From Psychrobacter celer (lineage in GTDB: Bacteria; Pseudomonadota; Gammaproteobacteria; Pseudomonadales; Moraxellaceae): DNA of 35,898 bases. Shown here in pieces: positions 25,612-33,603 of the stretch (the stretch's first letter is position 1; each line of letters starts with the position of its first letter). The position numbers and the translations under genes are program-made. Location of the stretch: contig NZ_JABASU010000027.1 of NCBI RefSeq assembly GCF_016107555.1, forward strand, positions 1 to 35,898, read 5' to 3'. The notes under the pieces were generated by a model. That model searched no databases and had not been told where the DNA came from. It worked only from the letters and a program-made list of their open reading frames with translations.

Positions 25612-25908
25612 CTAGTGATCGGATAGGTATTCTTCTAGGGCATCGTTGATCATGTCTAGATAGTTACCGCCTGTTTGCTTAGCTCTGTCCTTGAATTTGG
25701 CAAGGATACTTGGGCTGATGACACTGGTTTCCGTAGACAACGCTTGAGATTTGATACTGCCACGGATCGCGCCTGACCAATCGGTGACTTCTAGAATGTC
25801 CGATAAATCAATGTGGTCATCGCTAAGCGTGGCTAGAAGCTCTAAATCTGATTGCTGCTTAGCAGTTAGCGGCGGTAATTCGTCTATGTGATAGCTAACC
25901 TTGCTCAT
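25612..25908 (-). CDS. BrnA-like antitoxin, no partner seen
   Basis: A 98-residue protein similar to BrnA-type antitoxins. The N-terminal half has the family's PPLTAKQQSDLELLATLSDD and a SDILEVTDWSGAIRG segment; the C-terminal part (ISPSILAKFKDRAKQTGGNY, then MINDALEEYL) is a ribbon-helix-helix DNA-binding fold. In BrnTA the toxin gene brnT directly precedes brnA. Here the gene upstream is a replication initiator and no BrnT is present. It may therefore act as a repressor in the replication region or be an orphan that neutralises a toxin elsewhere. ATG 25908 follows taggaagtatt. Confidence 0.7.
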   Translation of the reverse strand: MSKVSYHIDELPPLTAKQQSDLELLATLSDDHIDLSDILEVTDWSGAIRGSIKSQALSTETSVISPSILAKFKDRAKQTGGNYLDMINDALEEYLSDH

Positions 25909-26008
25909 AATACTTCCTACTATGATATGCCTTGCATAAGAGACCGCATGAGCTCACTATCATCGACTCCCTTTGATGTGTGCGTCACCAGTGAGGTTAA
26001 AGCGCTGC

Positions 26009-27259
26009 TTACTTGGCTCTTTTGAGCATATTTTTTATATGTAGCGTTTCATCAAAGTCGGTTAATTTTTTTAAGTAGCGCACATACTCTGCGTAGTATT
26101 CCGGTTTTGCCATACGCGCCTCGATCTCTTTTTGTGTCTCAACCGGCGTTTTAATCGATTGAGGAAAATTACTAACTACCTCATGCTTGTCTTTAAGTTT
26201 CCAACCATATTTTTTAATCTCAGCTGGACTAAACACTTTGACAATATCTTCAAGGCTTGTACTGCTGGTGTCCCGAATACAAAACACGATTTCGCTGATT
26301 TCTCGGCCGATTTTGTTTTCTGTATAGCTAACCTTCAGCGGTGTGTGCTTCTCAACCTCTGCTATGGCTTTATCTAAGACCTTAGTTTTAAAGTCTGTGA
26401 TTTTTTCATACTTGTCTGTGCAGTTGAATTTTTGGCGCAGATACGCAACTGAGTACGCTTTTTTACCACTCTGCAAGTGTAAACAGCTACTGACAAGCTC
26501 GAACATTAAAATACCGTAAGAGCCCAGCTCCACGATATAGCGCCTCTCATACTTCGTGAACGTATTTGACTTATCAAATACAGTTAACATCTCAGTCACT
26601 GTATCTGTCAACGTCACCGCTATTCGCCCTTGACCCTTTAGATACTCACACTCAGCAACCCAACTGCTACCTTTTCTATTGACGACCTCATCTGCTTTGA
26701 AATCATAAAACCAAAACGCTTTTTGTAGCAAACTATCCGATAACTCACTTAGCAGCTGGTATGTACCATCTTTTTCGAGCCCATATTCTTTGGCAAACTC
26801 TGAAGCTGTCAACATAAACGTCCGCTGATTAGCATTTTTATCAACGGCAGCTCGAACCTTTGGCGATAAAAGCATGATCAGTCGTCTCTCGTTATGCGTC
26901 AAATCTGTAATCGCGTTTAATAATCTGTTTTGTAGCACAATCCAATTCGGTCCATAAACCCAGTTGCTATCGTCTTTTTTATCGGATGTTGTACTACTGG
27001 CATCTGAGCTTGCATTTTGAGGGGATTGTATAGGCTTTTGAATCTCTTCTTCAAAAGGCAATACCTCAAAATCAAAGTCAATAGGAATGGGCTCAATAAT
27101 CTCAATAGAGGCGTTGAAATCATTTCTTGTGTATCTAATATGATTGATTAAAGCCTCACGCTCCTCTGGTGTCAGCGGTTTTTCAACGCGTACCCTGATT
27201 GTATGGCCAAAGTCTTGCCTAAGCTTGTCTTGAAAACCCTGCATTTCTTCAGGTGTCAT
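26009..27259 (-). CDS. repB: Replication initiator of the Rep_3 family (first replicon)
   Basis: A 416-residue initiator. The Rep_3 core spans about residues 100-335 with two winged helices: LQNRLLNAITDLTHNERRLI at the start, FMLTASEFAKEYGLEKDGTY and the second winged helix near FKTKVLDKAIAEVEKHTPLK. These proteins bind iterons and open the origin, working also as repressors in dimer form. The first 100 residues are an unusual extension with an acidic, Ser/Thr-rich linker (SSDASSTTSDKKDDS). ATG 27259 follows aggttaggat. Iterons and a 16-bp palindrome lie directly upstream (27297-27429), so this is a complete theta replicon. Confidence 0.9.
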   Translation of the reverse strand: MTPEEMQGFQDKLRQDFGHTIRVRVEKPLTPEEREALINHIRYTRNDFNASIEIIEPIPIDFDFEVLPFEEEIQKPIQSPQNASSDASSTTSDKKDDSNWVYGPNWIVLQNRLLNAITDLTHNERRLIMLLSPKVRAAVDKNANQRTFMLTASEFAKEYGLEKDGTYQLLSELSDSLLQKAFWFYDFKADEVVNRKGSSWVAECEYLKGQGRIAVTLTDTVTEMLTVFDKSNTFTKYERRYIVELGSYGILMFELVSSCLHLQSGKKAYSVAYLRQKFNCTDKYEKITDFKTKVLDKAIAEVEKHTPLKVSYTENKIGREISEIVFCIRDTSSTSLEDIVKVFSPAEIKKYGWKLKDKHEVVSNFPQSIKTPVETQKEIEARMAKPEYYAEYVRYLKKLTDFDETLHIKNMLKRAK

Positions 27260-27296
27260 ATCCTAACCTATTTGTTTGGTTTTAACTAATATAACA

Positions 27297-27332
27297 TATA
27301 TGACGAAAAATTTTATAATTTTTCGTCATATA
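27297..27332. promoter_or_regulatory. Perfect 16-bp inverted repeat upstream of the first rep gene
   Basis: Arms 27297-27312 and 27317-27332 are exact reverse complements (tatatgacgaaaaatt) around a 4-bp loop. It lies 38 bp upstream of the rep start, next to the iterons, the typical place of the Rep dimer operator. Confidence 0.8.
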
Positions 27333-27429
27333 CAAGGTATTTGTCTACCTAAAACAAGCTAAATGTCTACCTATACACTAAAACAACAAGGTATTTGTCT
27401 ACCTATAACAAGGTTAACGTCGTCATTTA
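27332..27429. repeat. Replication iterons (oriV candidate)
   Basis: Direct repeats of a 22-bp unit: acaaggtatttgtctaccta at 27332, acaagctaaatgtctaccta at 27354, acaaggtatttgtctaccta at 27386, and a degenerate fourth at 27408. The steps are 22, 32 and 22 bp, i.e. one helical turn inserted in the middle, so the copies stay on one face of the helix. An A/T-rich block follows at 27430-27440. Confidence 0.85.
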
Positions 27430-27479
27430 AATAAAAAAAATCCCCTGTAATACTTATAAATGAAGCGCTACAGAGGATT
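27430..27479 (-). terminator. Possible terminator beside the iterons
   Basis: Stem arms 27439-27449 and 27469-27479 (aatcccctgta with tacagaggatt) have one mismatch around a 19-nt loop, followed on the minus strand by eight T. It would stop transcripts entering the iterons from the toxin-antitoxin side. Confidence 0.6.
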
Positions 27480-27742
27480 GGCGAAAAACGTATAAATCTG
27501 TTAAATCTGTATATATAAATTCAAAATAATATACGTGTATTTTTAGGTAAGAATAAAACAGCAACTATTTTATTCTGTGGTAACGTGATCAGAGGTATAG
27601 TCACCATTAGCAATTATATGGCGTCGTATGACCGCATAAGGTTTGTTGTCGAATGTTTAGGTCGAAGTACTAACCAATATATTTAGACGTCTCTACAGAG
27701 CTTTCTCGTTCGTTTTAGGACACATAGCCAGAATGGAAAATA
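27480..27742. other. Gene-free stretch between the iterons and the toxin-antitoxin operon
   Basis: A minus-strand frame at about 27565-27655 (TFDNKPYAVIRRHIIANGDY, TSDHVTTE, stop) looks like the C-terminal end of a lost protein without a start. Nothing else is seen. Confidence 0.35.
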
Positions 27743-27778
27743 AAAAAGTGCCTGATTCTTAGGATCAAGCACTTTTGT
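27743..27778 (-). terminator. Terminator of the yefM-yoeB operon
   Basis: Arms aaaagtgcctgat (27744-27756) and atcaagcactttt (27764-27776) pair with one mismatch; on the minus strand T-rich sequence follows. It lies 18 bp past the yoeB stop codon. Confidence 0.8.
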
Positions 27779-27795
27779 GAACTAACACTGTTTAC

Positions 27796-28050
27796 TTAAT
27801 AATGATATCGGCACTGAACGATGATAATGGCATCATCTTGAACCTCATAAACCAGTCTATGCTCTTGATCAATGCGACGCGACCAATAGCCTGCCAGATC
27901 GTGTTTGAGTGGTTCAGGTTTACCAATACCCTCAAATGGATCACGTTTGATGGCTTTAATCAGCTTACTTATTTGCTTGACCTTCTCTTTGCTGGTTTTT
28001 TGCCAGTATTCGTAGTCCTCCCACGCATCCTGTGTCCAAGATAAGATCAA
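27796..28050 (-). CDS. yoeB: YoeB toxin (mRNA interferase)
   Basis: An 84-residue RelE-superfamily toxin of the YoeB/Txe type, which cuts mRNA in the ribosomal A site. The active residues known from E. coli YoeB are all kept: E46, R65, H83 and Y84, the last two as the C-terminal HY. The typical start (WTQDAWEDYEYWQ) and GKPEPLKHDLAGYWSRRI are present. Its ATG overlaps the antitoxin stop by four bases (ATGA), giving the usual coupling. Serves plasmid stabilisation. Confidence 0.95.
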   Translation of the reverse strand: MILSWTQDAWEDYEYWQKTSKEKVKQISKLIKAIKRDPFEGIGKPEPLKHDLAGYWSRRIDQEHRLVYEVQDDAIIIVQCRYHY

Positions 28051-28343
28051 GCGTCCACCTCATCATCACAAGTCAATAATGCGTCATCCGTATTGATGTC
28101 ACTGTCACGCTCGATTAAACGACCCGCCTTAGCATCGGCTATAGAGCGTCTGAGGCGCTTGGCATTAGTGGGGCTTTTTAGCAGATGAAGCGTTTCCTCA
28201 TATGAATTAAACTCTTCTAAGCTCATGAGTACCGCAGGTTTGGCATTTTGTCTAGTAATCACGATCGGCGATTTGTCGGTATCTACCTTATCGATATATT
28301 TGGCTAGGCCCTTTCTAAAATCAGTGTAGTTCACAACATCCAT
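28047..28343 (-). CDS. yefM: YefM-type antitoxin
   Basis: A 98-residue Phd/YefM antitoxin. The DNA-binding N-terminus starts MDVVNYTDFRKGLAKYIDKV and continues with SPIVITRQNAKPAVLMSLEE, the family core; the C-terminal tail (EETLHLLKSPTNAKRLRRSI) wraps the toxin. I chose ATG 28343 because it has a ribosome site (ggagtaatcgtt) at the right distance and starts at the conserved Met; an ATG 24 bp upstream would add MTKHGVIV, which contains this site. The tail is longer than in E. coli YefM. TGTAC-containing repeats upstream are the likely operator. Confidence 0.92.
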   Translation of the reverse strand: MDVVNYTDFRKGLAKYIDKVDTDKSPIVITRQNAKPAVLMSLEEFNSYEETLHLLKSPTNAKRLRRSIADAKAGRLIERDSDINTDDALLTCDDEVDA

Positions 28344-28400
28344 AACGATTACTCCGTGTTTGGTCATATTTATTTGTATGACTGATATTATATACCATAG

Positions 28401-28432
28401 CTGTACTTATATCTGTACTTATATCTGTACAG
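28401..28432 (-). promoter_or_regulatory. Operator repeats of the yefM-yoeB operon
   Basis: A 12-bp unit ctgtacttatat repeats at 28401 and 28413 and continues into ctgtacag at 28425. TGTACA-centred sites are the known target of YefM-type antitoxins. A TATAAT-like -10 box lies between the repeats and the start codon, so binding would block the promoter. Confidence 0.65.
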
Positions 28433-28448
28433 TTATTTTTATACTGAT

Positions 28449-28682
28449 TTATTTGTGGCGCTGGCCGCTCAATTCGTAATCACCAGCAGAAGTTTTTGGC
28501 GGCGTATTAAGATTAGAGGGTTTTTGATAATCAAAGGATAACGGTACGGTATTGGTTTGCGCCACTTGAGTTAAGAACAATTTGATTGCTTGAGACGGCG
28601 TTAATCCATAGCTTTCAAGCACGGCAAAGGCGCTATCTTTGAGCTCTTGATCGAGCCTAATATTATAATTGGTTGTCGTCAT
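28449..28682 (-). CDS. RelB/DinJ-type antitoxin, no partner seen
   Basis: A 77-residue protein of the RelB/DinJ family: ribbon-helix-helix start (NYNIRLDQELKDSAFAVLES), then YGLTPSQAIKLFLTQVAQT, the family's strongest signature, and VPLSFDY. A RelE/YafQ-type toxin would be expected downstream but the next gene on this strand is yefM, so the antitoxin is an orphan. No ribosome site precedes ATG 28682; the space is filled by a 14-bp inverted repeat, which suggests a leaderless or very short-leader message. It could work as a repressor or against a toxin on another replicon. Confidence 0.85.
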   Translation of the reverse strand: MTTTNYNIRLDQELKDSAFAVLESYGLTPSQAIKLFLTQVAQTNTVPLSFDYQKPSNLNTPPKTSAGDYELSGQRHK

Positions 28683-28735
28683 GGCATTACAAATGGCTTA
28701 TATATGTACGTACAATATAAACCATTTGTAATGCC
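28683..28735. promoter_or_regulatory. Operator candidate, 14-bp inverted repeat at the RelB start codon
   Basis: Arms ggcattacaaatgg (28683-28696) and ccatttgtaatgcc (28722-28735) are exact reverse complements around tatatgtacgtaca-containing sequence. The repeat abuts the start codon and spans a TATATAA -10 candidate. Confidence 0.75.
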
Positions 28736-28762
28736 AAAAATACTAAGCATGATTTTTTTATA

Positions 28763-29719
28763 TTATGATTTTTGCTTAGGAAACGTATAGCCCACTGCCA
28801 GTAAGTGCTTTTTGTGGGTCTTTAAAAAAGCCTCATCTCCTAATTGAGTGTGCAGCCAACTGATCACCTCTTGAGTGCTTTTACCTGACGGGGCGTAGCT
28901 GCCAAACGGTGCATAGTTGGCCAACAAAGGAGCAAAACGATCAATTTGTTTAACGGTTAGAGGTGGAATATCTCTATCTTCATTATTCTGATTTGAATCC
29001 TCCAGCCCTTTTCTCTTAGTTGGCTTGGCCTCGACTGTGAATTTTAGTCCCATGACGGTACGACCGCGTTTGACGTTCTCATAACTAATATTAATCTCAG
29101 TTTTTTCGTTAATTTCTTTAATGGCGGGTTCTAATACCCGAGATTTCAAGTTGTTGATGCGATCATAAGATTTTGGTAACCTTAACTCTAGCCTATAGTC
29201 CTCTAGTGTTATTTGAAAAATTTTCATTCCTTCATATTTTTTGGCTAAATGATATAGATCAATGGAATACTCTCCCTTTAGCTTAAGCACCTCTTCTTTT
29301 TTGTATTTGGTGAAAGGATTATTGTCGTCAAACTTCTTAAACATGAACAGTACTTCATTAGGAAAACATATTGAAGTATATCCATCATCGTATATCGCCC
29401 TAATCACCCAATTGACGCCTACTCTTTTCCCTCGTTCATTTTTATAAAAAAAGGAACGGTTTAATAATTTCTTACTTGCTACCTCAAGTTGTTTATATGC
29501 TGAACTGACTTTAAGATCACACTCACGAGCAAACTGCTCAACTGTAATGTCTATAGCATCTTTTTCAGTGGCGTCAATGACTCTAGCAGTTGAACTCGCG
29601 AGAATTATCAATCGTTTCTCGTCTAATGTCATTTTGTGAAAACATTGCTCGATTTTGTTTCGCATAACTACCAAAGTTTCAGGATATTTCTTCTCATATG
29701 TATCAACCAAATCGCTCAT
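28763..29719 (-). CDS. Second replication initiator of the Rep_3 family
   Basis: A 318-residue Rep_3 initiator, clearly different from the one at 26009. The first winged helix covers about residues 20-120 (KMTLDEKRLIILASSTARVI, DITVEQFARECDLKVSSAYK), with KKLLNRSFFYKNERGKRVGV, and the second about 135-230 (PFTKYKKEEVLKLKGEYSID, YDRINNLKSRVLEPAIKEIN). The C-terminal 85 residues are a linker and a compact tail (FAPLLANYAPFGSYAPSGKS). ATG 29719 lies after a GGGG-type site; a 12-bp inverted repeat at 29728-29759 is next to it. No clear iterons are seen upstream, though the AT-rich 29850-29905 stretch could be the melting region. Confidence 0.88.
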   Translation of the reverse strand: MSDLVDTYEKKYPETLVVMRNKIEQCFHKMTLDEKRLIILASSTARVIDATEKDAIDITVEQFARECDLKVSSAYKQLEVASKKLLNRSFFYKNERGKRVGVNWVIRAIYDDGYTSICFPNEVLFMFKKFDDNNPFTKYKKEEVLKLKGEYSIDLYHLAKKYEGMKIFQITLEDYRLELRLPKSYDRINNLKSRVLEPAIKEINEKTEINISYENVKRGRTVMGLKFTVEAKPTKRKGLEDSNQNNEDRDIPPLTVKQIDRFAPLLANYAPFGSYAPSGKSTQEVISWLHTQLGDEAFLKTHKKHLLAVGYTFPKQKS

Positions 29720-29727
29720 AGGACCCC

Positions 29728-29759
29728 ATTATGCTACAAAAAATATATTGTAGCATAAT
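29728..29759. promoter_or_regulatory. Perfect 12-bp inverted repeat upstream of the second rep gene
   Basis: Arms attatgctacaa (29728-29739) and ttgtagcataat (29748-29759) around aaaatata. The place, 9 bp before the start codon, fits a Rep operator. Confidence 0.7.
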
Positions 29760-29991
29760 CTATGATGATTGTAGAGTCAACCTCGACGTTTATAGCTTTA
29801 CAAAGTCTATATCCCTTTAATATCAAAGCCTGTGAAAGTCCTAAAAGTCTTTAAAAGTAAAAAATATATTTTTGTTTTAAATAATAAGAAAAAAAGCAAA
29901 AGAATCGACGGATTTGAGATGAGAATATGAGTTACCTATCATTTATGAGACTGATTAGTAACTTATTACGTTGTTGTCAGTCTGATTAACA

Positions 29992-30129
29992 TCAATCCTT
30001 ATCCTCATAATTTGGATCAAGCTTGGATCTTTGAATATCTTCATCTGTCATTCTGGACAACCCTGTTTTCACATTCTCAATATCAGTCTCATTTTTTGTA
30101 GATAGTTTGTCTTCATTTTCAGTAGCCAT
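29992..30129 (-). CDS. Small acidic hypothetical protein
   Basis: A 45-codon frame starting MATENEDKLSTKNETDIENV and ending SKLDPNYEDKD. It is highly acidic and hydrophilic with no membrane segment. The reading frame looks genuine in composition, but the ribosome site is poor. Family not recognised. Confidence 0.4.
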   Translation of the reverse strand: MATENEDKLSTKNETDIENVKTGLSRMTDEDIQRSKLDPNYEDKD

Positions 30130-30327
30130 TATCGACACATCTGTAAACACTTATCAAACCGTTGCTAAAAAGCCTAGAAACCACTCTTATATACGTTTTA
30201 CGCTCTGTCCGATACGATGGTAGCTAAAGCTATTCTAAAACGCTTAAAACAGCCGATAACCGTCTCCTAACCTTTCGCTAATTAGTAGACGATCCAGCTG
30301 TACCTTCAATTAGGCGATTTCGAGTAG
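30130..30327. other. Gap between two small genes
   Basis: Nothing coding or strongly paired is visible in these 198 bp. Confidence 0.4.
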
Positions 30328-30669
30328 CTACTGTGATGATGAATAAATATCAAGCAATGAACCGTGGTCACTGTCCTGACTGTTTTTAGGTGGTGTAAAG
30401 CTGCTTGGTACCACCTCAGCTTTACTTTGTATTTTATTGGCAATTGCTTTCAAAAATTCACGGTGCTTTTTCAAACGAGCATATTTTTCATTATCGTGTG
30501 CGTCTAAAAAAATAGCTTGCAGTTCATGATTATCATCATCGTCTAATGCGTTGGCCAACCACTCCCCCAATATTTTATGTGCTTCAAGCCTGTCCTGATC
30601 AATCTCTTTTTTAAGAGCCTGTAATTGCTTAATCTTATTTGCGAATAAATCATCTGATATTACTGACAT
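30328..30669 (-). CDS. Possible mobilisation accessory protein
   Basis: A 113-residue protein, mostly helical and rich in charge (NKIKQLQALKKEIDQDRLEA, ARLKKHREFLKAIANKIQSK), with a flexible C-terminal tail. I do not recognise the family firmly. The position, divergent from mobA across the oriT-like region, is where MOBQ plasmids often keep a small relaxosome protein. ATG 30669 has a strong ribosome site (aaggatgaggta). Confidence 0.55.
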   Translation of the reverse strand: MSVISDDLFANKIKQLQALKKEIDQDRLEAHKILGEWLANALDDDDNHELQAIFLDAHDNEKYARLKKHREFLKAIANKIQSKAEVVPSSFTPPKNSQDSDHGSLLDIYSSSQ

Positions 30670-30809
30670 TACCTCATCCTTTTTTTAGCCAACTATGATA
30701 GAGTTGATCCTAGCAGTACATACATAGGTATGCAAGGTAGTAAAATACACAAGACCACATCGTTTCGTGGGCGCAGTAGTATTTTAACCCTCTGTTAAGA
30801 GCGAACTTA

Positions 30810-30861
30810 GGAGTTTATGTAAAAAAGACCCACAAGGGGTACTATTTTTTACATAAACTCC
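30810..30861. other. oriT-like inverted repeat
   Basis: Exact 17-bp arms ggagtttatgtaaaaaa (30810-30826) and its reverse complement (30845-30861) flank an 18-bp loop. It lies 69 bp upstream of the relaxase start, between the divergent accessory gene and mobA, the usual place of oriT in MOBQ plasmids. A second small hairpin, agggggcgaaccccct (30872-30887), follows. The nick site cannot be fixed from sequence alone. Confidence 0.65.
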
Positions 30862-30929
30862 GTCGTTCGGCAGGGGGCGAACCCCCTACAACCCCCAAAA
30901 AAACATTTTTCAATTCCGGGTTTTTTGCT

Positions 30930-33578
30930 ATGAATAATAAAGGGTTTCATCTGGCGGTTAGCGCCGTTAGTAAGGCGAAAAATCATAACGTGGTGGCAAA
31001 GTCGGCTTATAATTCTGGCTCAAAACTGGTTGATGAGCAGTCAGGAGTCGTCCACGATTACACCAGTAAAGCTAAAGACAAAATCTTAAATTTAGTGGAC
31101 AGTAATGGTACTAAATACACGCAAGTTATTGAGAAAAATGTGATGCATACGGCGTTGATAACGCCAACTCTTGCTGGGGATCTAGCAGTGACACGTGAGG
31201 GTTTTTGGAATGATATCGAACGCATTGAGACTCGTAAAAACGCGCAATTGGGTACTGAGATTGACGTGATGTTTCCTGATGGGATCACCGCGGATCAGCG
31301 TATAGTTCTGGCCGAGCGCTACGCTCAAACCTTATCTGATCGCTATAACGTGCTTGTCGATGTGGCCATTCATCGGCCCCACAGTCACGAGAAACATGTG
31401 GGGGAGGTTGAAGTGGTTGAGCTGACCAGTCGTAACTTTCATGCCCATATTTTACTCTCAAGCCGTGAGATAGTAGCGGATGTTGAGGGTTATGCTTTAT
31501 CAGCACGCAAGAATTGGTTGCAGTGGTCAACGGAGGAGCGGTTATCTAAGGGGTTAAACGGACGCGGCGATGAGCTTAAATATCAACGCACCCTTTGGGC
31601 GGATATGGCCAATGAGCTACTGCCTAAGAATAAAACCATTAGTGAGAAATCCTACCGTGAGCTGGGCATCAATCGTTTGCCAAAAATGAAACTGGGTAAA
31701 TCACTATATAAGGATATTCTCAAAGGCAATCGTTCAGTGATTCACGAATACAACGAGACGATTGATGAGATCAATGCTTACATTGAAAAAAATGGTTTAG
31801 TAATTGAGTACGACGACAAGGGACGTATTGACCTAGAAAGCAATGAACAAGAGGTTAACGGCGTCACAATACATTATAAAAAGCGTAAACCCTTTGCGCG
31901 AATTGAGCTCAGTAATATCCGATTTGTAGATCCTGCCGTTGAACTTGAACCCGCTATCCCTAAAAGTAACAGTCAGACGCATAGTGATGCGGCCAATGAT
32001 CACGCACTTGATGAGCTTTTAGCAATTTCAGCCGACTTTGTGAGTCAAAAAAAGATGGTACGCAGCGCCTTATTTTCAACCATTGATGCGCTGCATGAAG
32101 AGTTAGCGCACCAGTCTAAACAGATTATTACCATTGATAAAAACATTAAGAGTACCCAGCGGTTCACCGAGGAGGTGGGACAGGATTTTAGTGACCCCCG
32201 CCAAAAAATGATTGAGCTTGCCAGGCAGATAAGCACAAAAGAGCAAAGTGAGGCACTAAAGGCGGCTTTAGCGTTGGTTGAGGAGTTTAGACAAGATGAT
32301 ACCCTACAAACAGGCCGCGCTGTTAGCCGTCTTGAAGAGCAGCTGTCACAGATTGATAAAACGGTGCTGAACAATAAAACGGTTTTAAAAAAGCTGATCC
32401 CGCTTAATAATGAAGTCATTGCTGACTACAAAGGGTTGAAGGCCACGCTAAAACCCTTTGCCGCAAAGCTGAATAAACTGGCGACTGGCTTTAAAGCTCT
32501 TGATGAGATTGATATTGAAAAATCCGACTTATCCTTACAGTGGGATCAAGCGTTTGCGGATCTACAAGATATAGACGTCACCAATAACATGGATACTTAT
32601 CATAAGTTTGCTGCATTTGCAGATCTGGACGTTGAGCGCTTTAAATATCTTCAAAAAGAACGTAAGGCGCTCAGTACGTTAAAAGCGGTAGAGATAGACG
32701 CGGATGCTGACACTCGTTTGACGGCATTGGCCGCTGATGTTAAAGCGTTTAAGACCACCAATAATGAAGACATCAAACAGTTAAAGCAGCAAATTAATAC
32801 CAGTAAAAAGACTTATCAGCGCTTATCACCGTTTTATGAGCAGCGTATCGCCTTACTGGATCAAAGTGAGGCGGTGATCGTGCAAGATGATGATTTATAC
32901 GATGAAATCATAAGTACCAAGACTACTCAGTTGAATGCAGATCGGCTTGAGGACTGGCGCAGCCGTACTATGGCGCTGCAATATCAGCTCAACAAAGCGC
33001 ATGAGCAAGCAAAGCTTAAGAAAGAGGCTGAGCGCGCACGAGAGGAGGCTTTGATCAGGCGGCGAGAAACCTTACAACAGAGGCGGCAGCAGGCATCTCT
33101 TAAGCGTCAGCGAATCAATGAGACCAAAGCATATCGAGATCGATTTGACAATTTAGTGGTACGGGTGCGTAACCGCGTTAATACCCTTGATTTTAAGGCC
33201 GTTGATGCACCGATCGAAGCGATCAACGCGGCTGAGGCGGTTGCCGCACAAGCATTTATATTCACTACTCTAAAACACACTGACAGCTTTACGACACTAC
33301 AAAAAAGTTTACGAGACACCGATGCTAAAAAAATTGCAACGCAGGTGCAGAAGGCAGCAACGACGCTATGGCAACAGCTTGAGCGCTTGCCTGACAATCA
33401 AGATAAGGTCGAGGTGTTAACGAAAATCAATGAGCGCTTTGAGCACGTTCCTGCTATCACCATAGATGGGGCAACGCTCACACAAACTGTGACAGATCAC
33501 CTGCAAAAAACGAAGAACGCCATCCAAGCGCATGAACAAGCACAAACACGCCGCTATTCCTCACCACGCCCATTTTAG
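30930..33578 (+). CDS. mobA: MobA/MobL-family relaxase (MOBQ)
   Basis: An 882-residue relaxase that nicks one strand at oriT and pilots it to the recipient cell. The N-terminal 200 residues are the MobA/MobL domain: catalytic Tyr27 in AKSAYNSGSKL, and the metal-binding His pair H171 and H173 in RNFHAHILLSSREI, preceded by the HRPHSHEKH segment. After residue 320 the protein is a long, mostly helical region with coiled coils (380-480 and 600-740, with the very basic KKEAERAREEALIRRRETLQ). There is no recognisable primase or helicase domain. The length exceeds that of RSF1010 MobA (709). The 3' end overlaps the next gene in another frame. Confidence 0.9.
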   Translation: MNNKGFHLAVSAVSKAKNHNVVAKSAYNSGSKLVDEQSGVVHDYTSKAKDKILNLVDSNGTKYTQVIEKNVMHTALITPTLAGDLAVTREGFWNDIERIETRKNAQLGTEIDVMFPDGITADQRIVLAERYAQTLSDRYNVLVDVAIHRPHSHEKHVGEVEVVELTSRNFHAHILLSSREIVADVEGYALSARKNWLQWSTEERLSKGLNGRGDELKYQRTLWADMANELLPKNKTISEKSYRELGINRLPKMKLGKSLYKDILKGNRSVIHEYNETIDEINAYIEKNGLVIEYDDKGRIDLESNEQEVNGVTIHYKKRKPFARIELSNIRFVDPAVELEPAIPKSNSQTHSDAANDHALDELLAISADFVSQKKMVRSALFSTIDALHEELAHQSKQIITIDKNIKSTQRFTEEVGQDFSDPRQKMIELARQISTKEQSEALKAALALVEEFRQDDTLQTGRAVSRLEEQLSQIDKTVLNNKTVLKKLIPLNNEVIADYKGLKATLKPFAAKLNKLATGFKALDEIDIEKSDLSLQWDQAFADLQDIDVTNNMDTYHKFAAFADLDVERFKYLQKERKALSTLKAVEIDADADTRLTALAADVKAFKTTNNEDIKQLKQQINTSKKTYQRLSPFYEQRIALLDQSEAVIVQDDDLYDEIISTKTTQLNADRLEDWRSRTMALQYQLNKAHEQAKLKKEAERAREEALIRRRETLQQRRQQASLKRQRINETKAYRDRFDNLVVRVRNRVNTLDFKAVDAPIEAINAAEAVAAQAFIFTTLKHTDSFTTLQKSLRDTDAKKIATQVQKAATTLWQQLERLPDNQDKVEVLTKINERFEHVPAITIDGATLTQTVTDHLQKTKNAIQAHEQAQTRRYSSPRPF

Positions 33579-33603
33579 GCGGCATTATAATAATGAGTAC
33601 CCC

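Noticed and set aside
28344..28367. Earlier start for yefM
   Set aside because: The ribosome site for the ATG at 28343 lies within this stretch and family members start at the MDVVNY-like Met.
32045..32419. A 124-codon minus-strand frame inside mobA
   Set aside because: Antisense shadow of the relaxase coiled-coil region without start signals.
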